Shown piece by piece: positions 49,921-58,126 of a stretch of DNA of 64,000 nucleotides. The stretch's first letter is position 1; every line of letters starts with the position of its first letter. Origin of the DNA: Colwellia sp. PAMC 21821 (GTDB lineage Bacteria > Pseudomonadota > Gammaproteobacteria > Enterobacterales > Alteromonadaceae); assembly GCF_002077175.1 (NCBI RefSeq), contig NZ_CP014943.1:372001-436000 (forward strand). Reading direction: 5' to 3'. Made by a program: the position numbers and the translations under genes. The notes beneath the pieces were generated by a model. The model was not told where the DNA came from. It was given only the letters and a program-made list of their open reading frames with translations, and searched no databases.

Positions 49921-50109
49921 ATACTTATTTAGGGTCAGAGCGCTTAAAACCTTTATTTAACTTAATATTTTTTGAATTTTTTTATACCAAATGTAATAAG
50001 TTATTGACCAATTTTAAGCGAGGATAAATTGTTCAAGAATACATGTTTATTGTTCCAGACTAAACATAAGTACCTGCATATATGGACCCACTCCGTTTGC
50101 AAGACATTT

Positions 50110-50300
50110 AATCGTTATGTAAGAGAAAATCATTGCTCTCATATATCCGGCCTGTTTATGAAGGATTTTTACCTTCTGGCCCCGATGGTTGTTTGCGCTC
50201 ACACTCCTCATCATCCCTCCGGCTTTTTTATTAGCCAATGCAGGTACCAGGTTTTGTGCAAGCCAGTCTGACTATCTTACCATCCGATTAATTTATCTTT
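50110..50300 (-). ncRNA. Predicted bridge RNA (seekRNA) of the IS1111-like element
   Basis: The downstream non-coding region of IS1111-type elements encodes the guide RNA. Read on the minus strand, broken stem arms GCT-CACA-CCT (50263-50249) and AGG-TGTG-AGC (50208-50197) enclose two guide-like stretches around a small GGCT/AGCC hairpin. The first (50247-50238) reads GTACCTGCAT, identical to the 10 target bases just left of the IS (50070-50079). The second (50218-50212) reads AGGGATG, complementary to CATCCCT across the empty site. Shorter possible donor guides are at 50278-50283 and 50140-50146. Exact RNA ends are guesses. Confidence 0.65.
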
Positions 50301-50376
50301 TGCAACTGAAGTAAAAGGGTTTTACTGTTATCTCATCACTGAAACCAATCTAACTTGCTTCAGTTTTGAGCTTTAT

Positions 50377-51393
50377 TTATATAGCCGGGCGATAACTTTC
50401 CCCCTTCGCCATTATTACCCAAGCCATTCTTGCTATTTTATTCGCCACAGCAACGCATGCTTTGTTGTGTCCTCGTCGGGATTTTAACGCTTGTGCCCAC
50501 AAACTAAATCGGTCAGTTTTGTTTTCACTGTGCCTTAATACTGCCCGGGCCCCGTGGATGTATAGTGTTCTTAAATAACTATTACCGCGTTTACTTATAC
50601 CGAGTAAGGTGGCCTTTCCACCCGTTGAATGCTGCCCAGGAACAAGCCCAAGCCATGCCGAAAAATGTCGACCATTTACAAAGTCTTTTCCATCTCCTGC
50701 AGCTGCATAAGTAGCGCTAGCTGTGATTGCTCCAATACCTAATATTTCATCTAAGCGAACACATATTTCATTTTCTTTATTCATCGTGTTTAAGCGAACT
50801 TCACACGCTTTAAACTTCACTTCTGTGACTTGAAATTCAAGCCATAACTCATTAAATATCTCCCGACTTAAATACGTTAACTCATTTGTCGCATCCTCTA
50901 AAATATCCGGCAGTTCATTGCGAATTGCAGAAATACCTTTATTGATGACAATGCCATATTCTCCTAACAAGCCTCGTACCTGACTTGCTAATGCTTTACG
51001 TTCTTTCTTTATGCGTTCACGTTGTCGATGGAAGTTTTGAATATCTTGTTGTTCTATCGATTTAATTGGCACAAACCTCATGGTCGGGCGTTGCGCTGCC
51101 TCTGCAATACCTTCGGCATCGTTATAATCATTTTTATTGCCTTTAACGAAGGGTTTTACATATTGAGGCGCAATAAGTTTTACTTGGTGCCCCAATTCAA
51201 TAAATTTTCTAGCCCAGTAGTTCGCACTGCCACAAGCTTCCATTACAATTAGGCAAGGCTCTAATGTAGCCATGAAACTCAACACTTGTTTTCTTCTTAA
51301 TTGTTTCTTTTTTACAAATCGCCCATTTTTATTCACAGCGAACATGTGAAAAATTGATTTTGCAATGTCTAAACCGATTGTAGTAATCTTCAT
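50377..51393 (-). CDS. IS110 family transposase
   Basis: Recombinase of 338 aa with an N-terminal RuvC-like DEDD domain (GLDIAKSIFHMF, IVMEACGSANYWAR, KNDYNDAEGIAEAAQRP) and the C-terminal Tnp20 domain (ILGIGAITASATYAAAG, FSAWLGLVPGQHSTGG, LGISKRGNSYLRTLYIHGAR) that contains the conserved Ser. It appears intact and full length, so the element may be active. The start ATG lies 94 bp inside the element's upstream end. Confidence 0.95.
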   Translation of the reverse strand: MKITTIGLDIAKSIFHMFAVNKNGRFVKKKQLRRKQVLSFMATLEPCLIVMEACGSANYWARKFIELGHQVKLIAPQYVKPFVKGNKNDYNDAEGIAEAAQRPTMRFVPIKSIEQQDIQNFHRQRERIKKERKALASQVRGLLGEYGIVINKGISAIRNELPDILEDATNELTYLSREIFNELWLEFQVTEVKFKACEVRLNTMNKENEICVRLDEILGIGAITASATYAAAGDGKDFVNGRHFSAWLGLVPGQHSTGGKATLLGISKRGNSYLRTLYIHGARAVLRHSENKTDRFSLWAQALKSRRGHNKACVAVANKIARMAWVIMAKGESYRPAI

Positions 51394-51726
51394 GTTGATC
51401 CACTCCGCTTTTATAAATGATTGTTGTCACTTTCATTTTGGCCCTAAAGAGGCCGGAAATAAAGTTGGAGTGGGTCCATACCATTATCCCTGCAGGCAAG
51501 GCGTTTGATTGATTAGGGCATGGATGCCCGTAAGTAGAACAATGCAGGAGCAATTGTCGAGTAATAGCGGGCGTGTGGGATTGAAAACAACGCAGTTATT
51601 GACGATTTAAACCGCCTTAAAATGATCGATTATTTATTTCAATTGGTATTAGTCAGCCCTGCCGCTTCGGGTTTAAAAAAACAGTAATTCTACCCACTCG
51701 TTATATTCAAATAAAAGGTGAACAAT

Positions 51727-52269
51727 ATGGATAAAGCACTTCAATCAATGATTAATAATATGCCTGAAAAAACAGGAAAGAAGCTAGAAGAGTGGATACA
51801 AATATTGCATGATAAAAGCTTCGAAAAACATTCAATGGCAGTAAAGTACTTAAAAGATGAACACGGGGTAACACACGGTTTTGCCAACACCATAGTCACT
51901 TTATCCAAAGAGAATAATGTAACTGCGGATGATTTGGTTTTAGCGCAATATAATGGTAAAGAATCACTTAAACCCATTTATGAATTACTCATTGCTACAA
52001 TCACAAGTTTTGGCAATGATGTTGTAATAACGCCCAAAAAAGGAAGTGTTAGTTTAATTAGAAAAAAACAATTTGCGCTAATAAAACCGGCAACTAAAAC
52101 AAGAATAGATTTAGGTTTAAAACTAACAGATGTAGAAGTACAAGGCCGCTTAGAAAACTCAGGGCCATTTGGGACTATGTGCACCCACAGAATACAGCTG
52201 CAGAATATTTCTGATGTTGATGCCGACATTATTAAATGGCTATCAATGGCGTATGAAAAATCGGTATAG
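51727..52269 (+). CDS. DUF4287 and DUF5655 domain-containing protein
   Basis: 180 aa from ATG 51727, which has AAAGGTG upstream (a GTG three codons earlier is less likely). Residues 1-65 match DUF4287 (MINNMPEKTGKKLEEWIQIL, VKYLKDEHGVTHGFANTIV). The C-terminal half matches DUF5655 (YELLIATITSFGNDVVITPK, VSLIRKKQFALIKP). This fusion is common in bacteria and of unknown function, sometimes called a transporter-like or helix-hairpin protein. It lies between the two MITE copies. Confidence 0.82.
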   Translation: MDKALQSMINNMPEKTGKKLEEWIQILHDKSFEKHSMAVKYLKDEHGVTHGFANTIVTLSKENNVTADDLVLAQYNGKESLKPIYELLIATITSFGNDVVITPKKGSVSLIRKKQFALIKPATKTRIDLGLKLTDVEVQGRLENSGPFGTMCTHRIQLQNISDVDADIIKWLSMAYEKSV

Positions 52270-52437
52270 TTAAAATATAAAAAATACAAACAGGGTTAAT
52301 GTACATTTAGTTTTAAGTTTACTGTCTGCTTTTATGTTAGCCAACTACGTGTATCACGCCTACTTTATGAGGCATTTTACAAAAAACGCGTTATTCTACA
52401 GTAACGTTCGACGAACATTAAAATATAAGGACATAAA

Positions 52438-52602
52438 ATGGGTATTATCGACAACATATTAATGGCATTAGGGCTGCTTCCTGCAAAGGGCTTAATTGTT
52501 TCAATGCGACAATCTAAAACATTAACCATCATGGTCATCGTTGCCATTATTTTCATTGCTTTGTTTACATTATTTTTATTCAAAATGGCAGCCGCTCAAT
52601 AG
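52438..52602 (+). CDS. Small single-helix membrane protein (54 aa)
   Basis: ORF MGIIDNILMALGLLPAKGLI... with a strong ribosome-binding site (AAGGA, 7 nt before ATG). A hydrophobic helix (about residues 28-49: TLTIMVIVAIIFIALFTLFL) follows a short amphipathic start. No family was recognised. The position between two small genes of the accessory stretch and the good start support it as a real gene. Confidence 0.6.
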   Translation: MGIIDNILMALGLLPAKGLIVSMRQSKTLTIMVIVAIIFIALFTLFLFKMAAAQ

Positions 52603-52744
52603 TTAACTTATTTATACACCCGTCTGACATAAACAACTGTGTTGCTGTAATGCACTGTAGTCGATTTATCCATATTAATAATATATTTACACCACTTGTT
52701 TTTATGGCGATAATTTATATTAAACGAAATTTTTTCGTCTCATT

Positions 52745-53110
52745 ATGCACTTTGAGGATTTTGTTGTGACAATCAGTGAATTTGAATTATTTAAGGTAGA
52801 AAAATTAGCAAAAAACTTCTGTGCTAATAAAAATAAGAATATTCCTCGTGAATTAGTATTTATTGATTATAAAATGGAACAGCAAAGTTTATTTTTGCTT
52901 GAGGTTCGACCTCTATGGGATAACCCAACTAAAAAAACAGAAACCTTAATTGCCAAATTTACGTATGTTAAAAAAGATAAAGTTTGGAAGTTATATTGGC
53001 GACGTCAAAATATGAAATGGCAGCAATACTTGCCAGGCGGTATTAATCAACATTTAGAGCCATTATTGAATATAGTTACTGAAGACCAACAAGGATGCTT
53101 TTGGGGCTAA
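52745..53110 (+). CDS. DUF3024 domain-containing protein
   Basis: Cytosolic protein of 121 aa matching the DUF3024 pattern: SEFELFKVEKLAKNFC, FIDYKMEQQSLFLLEVRPLW, AKFTYVKKDKVWKLYWRRQN and MKWQQYLPGG. Its function is unknown. It lies between the two MITE copies. The ATG may be at 52745; no Shine-Dalgarno sequence is obvious. Confidence 0.78.
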   Translation: MHFEDFVVTISEFELFKVEKLAKNFCANKNKNIPRELVFIDYKMEQQSLFLLEVRPLWDNPTKKTETLIAKFTYVKKDKVWKLYWRRQNMKWQQYLPGGINQHLEPLLNIVTEDQQGCFWG

Positions 53111-53270
53111 TTTACACTTCATTACTTTCCCGACGAACAACACTTTAACCCAGGCTCCTTTCACGTTTTGCGATAGTTCGACTCTATGATAAATTTTATG
53201 TATTTTAAATTACGAATAAATAAAAATAGATATGAATTATGCTTAGTAAATCGTAATCTACGGATAATTA

Positions 53271-53528
53271 ATACCAAATGTAATAAGTTATTGACCAATT
53301 TTAAGCGAGGATAAATTGTTCAAGAATACATGTTTATTGTTCCAGACTAAACATAAGTACCTGCATCCCTGCAGGCAAGGCGTTTGATTGATTAGGGCAT
53401 GGATGCCCGTAAGTAGAACAATGCAGGAGCAATTGTCGAGTAATAGCGGGCGTGTGTGATTGAAAACAACGCAGTTATTGACGATTTAAACCGTCTTAAA
53501 ATGATCGATTATTTATTTTAATTGGTAT
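53271..53528. mobile_element. 258-bp MITE copy 2 (intact)
   Basis: Same sequence and orientation as copy 1, without the IS. Terminal inverted repeats ATACCAAATGTAATAAG and its imperfect complement ending TTGGTAT. Internal inverted repeats include GGGCATGGATGCCC and CTGCATCCCTGCAG. No coding capacity. The target-site duplication could not be defined with confidence. Confidence 0.87.
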
Positions 53529-53606
53529 AATACTAAATTACGCTTGGTATTTGTTTAAATATTAGATCCATAAATAATAATTTTTAAAAATAATTGGAGT
53601 AAAAAA

Positions 53607-53798
53607 ATGAATAATAAAATTATCGGTATCGTCCTTATTATTGTCGGTGTAGCTTTAACGTTATGGGGCTTTAATATATATGATTCTGCAAGCTCGCAAG
53701 TTACTCGAGCAGTAAGTGGTGATACGCCAATTGAAGCATGGGCTGGTATGGTTGGTGGTATTATTGCTGTTTTAGTTGGTATTAGAAAGTTAAAATAA
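53607..53798 (+). CDS. DUF3185 family small membrane protein
   Basis: 63 aa with two hydrophobic helices (IIGIVLIIVGVALTLWGF and WAGMVGGIIAVLVGI) around the conserved YDSASSQVTRAVSGDTP linker, the DUF3185 hallmark. Ribosome-binding site TTGGAG 9 nt before ATG. The function is unknown. It lies 78 bp right of MITE copy 2. Confidence 0.85.
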   Translation: MNNKIIGIVLIIVGVALTLWGFNIYDSASSQVTRAVSGDTPIEAWAGMVGGIIAVLVGIRKLK

Positions 53799-53926
53799 AA
53801 TCACTTTAAAATCAACTGACGCTTATTTTCTCATGTAAGCCAATCAAGCGGAAAACGTACGGTTTTTCGCTTTTATTTAGCCGTACTGCAAACCTAAATA
53901 ATACGATTAGCGCTAAGGAGTAAAAA

Positions 53927-54508
53927 TTGAGTTTGGTAAAAAATTTCAGAATGATGGCTTTATATAATCAACGGATTAACGCTCAGTTAATGGTTAACTG
54001 CCTAACGTTATCAAAAGAGCTTATTGAAAAAGAAACACATTCTTTTTTTCCAAATATTATAAGTTATTGGAACCACATTCTGTTCGGTGATTTAATTTTA
54101 TTAGGCCGATTAGCGTTAAACCATGTAGCTAGGCTAACACCTCAAACATTATCAGCATGGCCAACACCTAGGTCTCCACAAGATATTTATTGCGGTAATT
54201 TATCAGACTTTGCGCTTTTAAGATCACAGGTTGACGAGCTTATCATACAATATTGTACAAACTTGACCGATGAGGATTGTGATCGACTTATTAGCTATAC
54301 AACAACTGAAGGTGAGCCTATTACGAAGGTTGTAGCGGATGTAACACAACATATTTTTAATCACCAAACACACCATCGCGGCCAATTGACCTGCGTGTTA
54401 AGCCAATTTGGTGTCGATTACGGCTGTATGGATTTACCGGTTATTGTTTCAGAAGGCAGTCGTGCTAGCACGAAGTTAACCTCCCTCATTATTTCAAAGT
54501 CATCATAA
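53927..54508 (+). CDS. DinB family protein
   Basis: 193-aa four-helix-bundle metalloprotein of the DinB/YfiT type, related to thiol-dependent transferases such as bacillithiol or mycothiol S-transferases. Likely metal-binding histidines are in SYWNHILFGD (about residue 47) and the FNHQTHHRGQ motif (about 145-154). TTG at 53927 has a good ribosome-binding site (AAGGAG, 6-7 nt before), so a TTG start is likely real. Confidence 0.82.
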   Translation: MSLVKNFRMMALYNQRINAQLMVNCLTLSKELIEKETHSFFPNIISYWNHILFGDLILLGRLALNHVARLTPQTLSAWPTPRSPQDIYCGNLSDFALLRSQVDELIIQYCTNLTDEDCDRLISYTTTEGEPITKVVADVTQHIFNHQTHHRGQLTCVLSQFGVDYGCMDLPVIVSEGSRASTKLTSLIISKSS

Positions 54509-54605
54509 TAAACTCACTTTTTTAGCTATACGACTTACTTTCGAAATCAAAATATTAACCGGGAAATCAAACGTTGTAAGTATATTCAAAACTGTAAAGT
54601 GCCCG

Positions 54606-54788
54606 CTAATTATAACCTCTTACGTAGCTTGATGTGGTCGCATCGCCATTGATTTCTTCTTGTAATTTACGCTCTGGCTTTATTTGCTCTTGATAGTTAG
54701 CGCTGGTATTTTTAGTCGTGTTTATATTGGCGACTGGTGTGCTTTTAGTTACATACTGACTTTGTTTATGGCTAGTTAACGCATTCAT
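54606..54788 (-). CDS. Small hydrophilic hypothetical protein (60 aa)
   Basis: ORF starting MNALTSHKQSQYVTKSTPVA with a good ribosome-binding site (AAGAGG, 5 nt before ATG). The protein is rich in Asn, Thr, Lys and Glu, probably unfolded, with no known motif. It is convergent with the DinB gene. The ribosome-binding site is the main support. Confidence 0.5.
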   Translation of the reverse strand: MNALTSHKQSQYVTKSTPVANINTTKNTSANYQEQIKPERKLQEEINGDATTSSYVRGYN

Positions 54789-54910
54789 AATGACCTCTTA
54801 ATTAATGTTCATAAAATGTTGATATACACTTACTTATAACCTCATGATAGTAAAGGATACTGAAAAGCCATAATCAATAACTTCTATCTTTTGATAAGAA
54901 ATAATTATCT

Positions 54911-55084
54911 ATGAAAACTGCTGCGACTAACGTATTAATAAATATAATGAAATATGCCTCGATAAATTTTACTTATCAGCCGATAGAGCTTTTTGATTTG
55001 TATACCTACCCCTGTTTAGCTAATGATATGGCCAATTTCAAAGTAGGTAAGCAATATGTTCACCGAAATGAAAACCAAACATAA
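54911..55084 (+). CDS. Possible small protein (57 aa)
   Basis: ORF MKTAATNVLINIMKYASINF..., not hydrophobic, with only a weak ribosome-binding site (AAGAAAT, about 11 nt before ATG). No motif was recognised. It is about 70 bp upstream of the 569-aa gene. It may be a spurious ORF or the remnant of a gene. Confidence 0.25.
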   Translation: MKTAATNVLINIMKYASINFTYQPIELFDLYTYPCLANDMANFKVGKQYVHRNENQT

Positions 55085-55157
55085 GTCTGTGTGCTGTTTC
55101 AACTAACTAAAATCAGTGCGTATGCAAACAGCTAACAGGTAAAAGAGGATTAATAAC

Positions 55158-56867
55158 ATGACAACAGTTGCGGCTATTCGCTCATCCCTAAGCGGGAAAA
55201 ATGCCCTTCCGCTTCGTGCGGCAAGTCAAGTGATGACTTTAGAACGACTCGGTGCTTTCCACCAAAGTCGTTTAAGCTTTATGCGCACCATAGTAAGAAG
55301 AGTTTTTAAAGAGCGCTGGCAAATTGAGGCGCGTATATTAGAGCTTGATAATCAAGGCTACGGTACGGTTGTGTACGAAATAAACGCACCACATGGCGTT
55401 TTTAGTTTTGTACTGTTTTCTGATTACTTATCGCCTGACGAGCGCAACGATCGCGTTATCGCCACCAAGTGGGATCTAACCATGGCGTTAGTGGAAGGCA
55501 AAGTAGACAGCGATTATATTGAAATGCTGCGCCAAAACGTACCGAAACAAGAAGAAGGCCGCGTTGACTCTCGTGTTTTTGTACTGTCGCGTGCTAATCG
55601 AAGTGCCCGAAACTTCGACTATGTTGTCGATCAGCTAGCTAATGGCCAACAGCCTGATGTTAAAAAAATTGCCGATGTAGGCTACTTATACCGTACAACG
55701 GCTGTTTATGGCAGTGGTAAACTCGGCATGGCTGATTGGGAGAAAATACGAGAAAAACATCCTGATTTTGCCCGACCTTTTGCTGGTGAAATGTTTGTTT
55801 GCTTAATGCTAAGAAACTTCAGTCTGTTTCAGGTTGAGCATATTGCTCGTCATCAATCACCAAAGACTTACCAACCTATGCGCCACGATATTAAACGCTA
55901 TTTTGGCATTGGGAATTCAACCGGCTTAGGCATGGCGCCTTATTTGGTTAATCATCCTTTATTGATCAATCAATGGGTTGAAATGCGTGAATTAGCGCTA
56001 GCGCGTGTTCGGGTATTAGGGGCTATTACTGAGACAGTGTCACAAGCGTTTAACGAGCTAATTAATCGCTGTAGTTTACATACCCAACAAATATTAACCG
56101 AAGATGACTGGCAAACTAACAACAATATTACCATGCTTGAAGACCTTGCTGCGCTTAAGGGCTGTGTTAAGAATGGTTTTGAGTCATGGGACAGCATAGT
56201 GGCATTCAGTGAGCAAAATTGCTCTTTGCAAGGTCAGGAAATGTTGGTTTCTATTATGTTGGAAATTTACCCAGAATTGGTTGATGAACTGGAAGATTTC
56301 CACAGTGCAGACGAGCAACTTGATTTAGATCCACTCATGCCAATTCAAAAGTTAAAAAGCATTATTGAAGATAAGTATGACTGGGCATTAGCATTAGATT
56401 TTGAACAAGAAGGCGCGCGTGAAACGTACTGGTATCGCTCTGAAGAAAAAATGGAGCCGCGCTTAGGTAGCATTGCCGATATTGAAGGTGAAAAGAAACA
56501 AATGGCGCTTGGTGTTGGTTATGCTGTGCGTAAATGCTACAACCAATTAGTTGCTTACTTTACTGAAAACCCCGACCACACCACGGCACGCTTTATGGTC
56601 GCACACCCGAAACTCAGAGGTATTGTTCGTCGAATTCAAGGCATGGACCGCTGTGTATATGGTGATATTCAAGCCAACTTACTCGATAAAGATGTACTAC
56701 CTATGCATTTATTACGCGCAAAACTGGCATTTTTTGGTGTCAGTAAGTTTGATCCTCGTTCACGTTTATGGGTTCGAAACACCATGTTTCAAGGTGCTCC
56801 TTTACTCGAAGATATTGGCAAAGCCTTCAGCGATGACTGGTTTATGCCACTAGCACCTAAGCAATAA
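55158..56867 (+). CDS. Uncharacterised 569-aa protein (operon with DUF3726)
   Basis: No family was recognised. The protein is soluble, without signal peptide or membrane helices, with a repeatedly charged, mixed helix/strand composition. Recurring features are YLYRTTAVYGSGKLGMADW (about residues 179-197), RNFSLFQVEHIARHQ and YFGIGNSTGLGMAPYLVNHP. The glycine-rich GIGNSTGLGM could bind a cofactor or phosphate. A strong ribosome-binding site (AGAGGA) precedes the ATG, and the DUF3726 gene starts 10 bp after the stop, so the two are an operon. A catabolic or redox role is only inferred from the neighbours. Confidence 0.7.
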   Translation: MTTVAAIRSSLSGKNALPLRAASQVMTLERLGAFHQSRLSFMRTIVRRVFKERWQIEARILELDNQGYGTVVYEINAPHGVFSFVLFSDYLSPDERNDRVIATKWDLTMALVEGKVDSDYIEMLRQNVPKQEEGRVDSRVFVLSRANRSARNFDYVVDQLANGQQPDVKKIADVGYLYRTTAVYGSGKLGMADWEKIREKHPDFARPFAGEMFVCLMLRNFSLFQVEHIARHQSPKTYQPMRHDIKRYFGIGNSTGLGMAPYLVNHPLLINQWVEMRELALARVRVLGAITETVSQAFNELINRCSLHTQQILTEDDWQTNNNITMLEDLAALKGCVKNGFESWDSIVAFSEQNCSLQGQEMLVSIMLEIYPELVDELEDFHSADEQLDLDPLMPIQKLKSIIEDKYDWALALDFEQEGARETYWYRSEEKMEPRLGSIADIEGEKKQMALGVGYAVRKCYNQLVAYFTENPDHTTARFMVAHPKLRGIVRRIQGMDRCVYGDIQANLLDKDVLPMHLLRAKLAFFGVSKFDPRSRLWVRNTMFQGAPLLEDIGKAFSDDWFMPLAPKQ

Positions 56868-56877
56868 GGAAAGCCTA

Positions 56878-57615
56878 ATGAATATTTCTATGAACGAATT
56901 TAAAGCGTCTTTACGTCGTTGTTTTGAAGCCAGTGGTTATTTTGTTGGTAATTATGAAGACGCTGCCAACATGGTGCTTTGGCTTGAAAAACACGGATTA
57001 AATGGCCTAAAAGAGCTTAAGCAAGCCCTACCCTATATATACGAAGATCGAAATAAGCCGTTAAGCAATGTAATTTACGAAGATAGTACTTCAGCAACAA
57101 TAGATGCACATAACCGTAGTGCGCTAAATTGTATTGCTGCTGCCGTTGACTTAGCACACGCCAAAGCTTTAGAAAGTGGTATAGCTACAGTTACCGTGCA
57201 TAATTGTCATAATCGTATGTTTGTTTTAAAAGCCTTAACTGACCGTGGTCGTAGTGGAATAAGCGCCGCTGCCTATTGGCAAAATGGTAGTAAAAAAGTC
57301 ACCGAACATACCGCTGCTATTGGTTCTGGCAAACGTTATCCTAGTTATAGTGAAGGCCCCACAAACCTTACTAATAGCCCAAATGACAAACAAGCCTTAA
57401 CCATCATATGTAGCTCACGTGTTGATATAACGTCATCGTTACAAAGTAGTGCAAGTCGCTTTATTAGCTCAGAACAAATTGAGAAGAATAAACAGCACAC
57501 CGTTGAACATGGTATAGAGATAGAACCAGAAGTGTGGGCTGAAGTTAATCGTATCGCTGCAGGCGTTTTAGTTGAAAATACCGCAGCATCGAAAAAAGAT
57601 GCAGGTGGACGTTAG
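56878..57615 (+). CDS. DUF3726 domain-containing protein (Ldh_2-like)
   Basis: 245-aa protein with the DUF3726 pattern. Its N-terminus (MNISMNEFKASLRRCFEASGY with DAANMVLWLEKHGLNGL) and a central stretch (ATVTVHNCHNRMFVLKALTDRG) resemble malate/L-lactate dehydrogenases of the YlbC/Ldh_2 family, where the corresponding motif is VRNSHHFG. The usual catalytic His pair is altered here, and the protein is shorter than Ldh_2 enzymes (about 330-350 aa), so it is probably a degenerate or partner form. Ribosome-binding site AAGGAAAG. Translationally close to the 569-aa gene. Confidence 0.72.
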   Translation: MNISMNEFKASLRRCFEASGYFVGNYEDAANMVLWLEKHGLNGLKELKQALPYIYEDRNKPLSNVIYEDSTSATIDAHNRSALNCIAAAVDLAHAKALESGIATVTVHNCHNRMFVLKALTDRGRSGISAAAYWQNGSKKVTEHTAAIGSGKRYPSYSEGPTNLTNSPNDKQALTIICSSRVDITSSLQSSASRFISSEQIEKNKQHTVEHGIEIEPEVWAEVNRIAAGVLVENTAASKKDAGGR

Positions 57616-58126
57616 CCTTCCCTCATTGTTGCTGGCAATTTAAAGTTGCCGACAATTTAAATTAAATTTGTCGGCAACCCATGGCTCTGGAACTAAACAC
57701 ACAACTAAATAATATAAATCACGGTAAATTGCAAAAGAGCGTAAGTATAAGCGACCCGTTATATGACATTGTTGATTGTAAGTTGCGTCGATTAATCATT
57801 GACAAGAAGCAGTACACATATGAAGATTTAACTGCGATTTCATCCTGATTTTGGCTAACTCTACCTTATTAGTATTGCTGAAATAATTTAACGCCAGCAA
57901 CGGTAAATACAGCTCCGCCTTTTTATATTTATCAGCCAAAATTATCGCCGTTCAACACTAACTTGGCCGCCATTAAGTCAGATATTATTCGGCCGATAGC
58001 TTATAATCATATTATTTAGTAACACAAGTTCAACCTGCCGAGTTCTGGCTAGGCATCACATTTAAAGGGCTAGCCCTGTTATGTTTCATTCGTTCAGTGA
58101 AACGTTTCGCATAAAAGAGAATTAAC
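57616..58126. other. Intergenic region with hairpin, between DUF3726 and YdeP genes
   Basis: About 510 bp without a convincing ORF. An 11-bp inverted repeat GTTGCCGACAA / TTGTCGGCAAC (57645-57678) lies 30 bp after the DUF3726 stop; it has no clear T-run, so it may be a weak terminator or an mRNA-end hairpin. The promoter of the YdeP gene is presumably in the right half. Confidence 0.5.

Larger units (their letters stand above)
50080..51487 (-). mobile_element. IS110-family (IS1111-type) insertion sequence, 1408 bp
   Basis: Defined by comparison with the empty MITE copy. A perfect 14-bp subterminal inverted repeat (TATGGACCCACTCC at 50081-50094 and its complement at 51467-51480) frames it, with about 1 and 7 extra bases outside; such subterminal repeats mark the IS1111 group. 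The junction is ambiguous by the dinucleotide AT, which may be the crossover core. It carries one transposase gene, 94 bp of upstream and about 297 bp of downstream non-coding sequence. Confidence 0.9.
49984..51649. mobile_element. 258-bp MITE copy 1, split by an IS110/IS1111 element
   Basis: Bases 49984-50079 and 51488-51649 align end to end with the uninterrupted copy at 53271-53528 (258 bp, about three base differences). The ends form imperfect inverted repeats beginning ATACCAA and ending TTGGTAT, extending inwards to TTTTAAG. There is no ORF, as for a non-autonomous element. The IS lies between GTACCTGCAT and CCCTGCAGG. Confidence 0.88.

Noticed and set aside
50029..50271. ORFs of 80 aa (plus) and 63 aa (minus) inside the IS end
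   Set aside because: They lie across the MITE-IS junction and in the predicted bridge RNA region and have no protein features.
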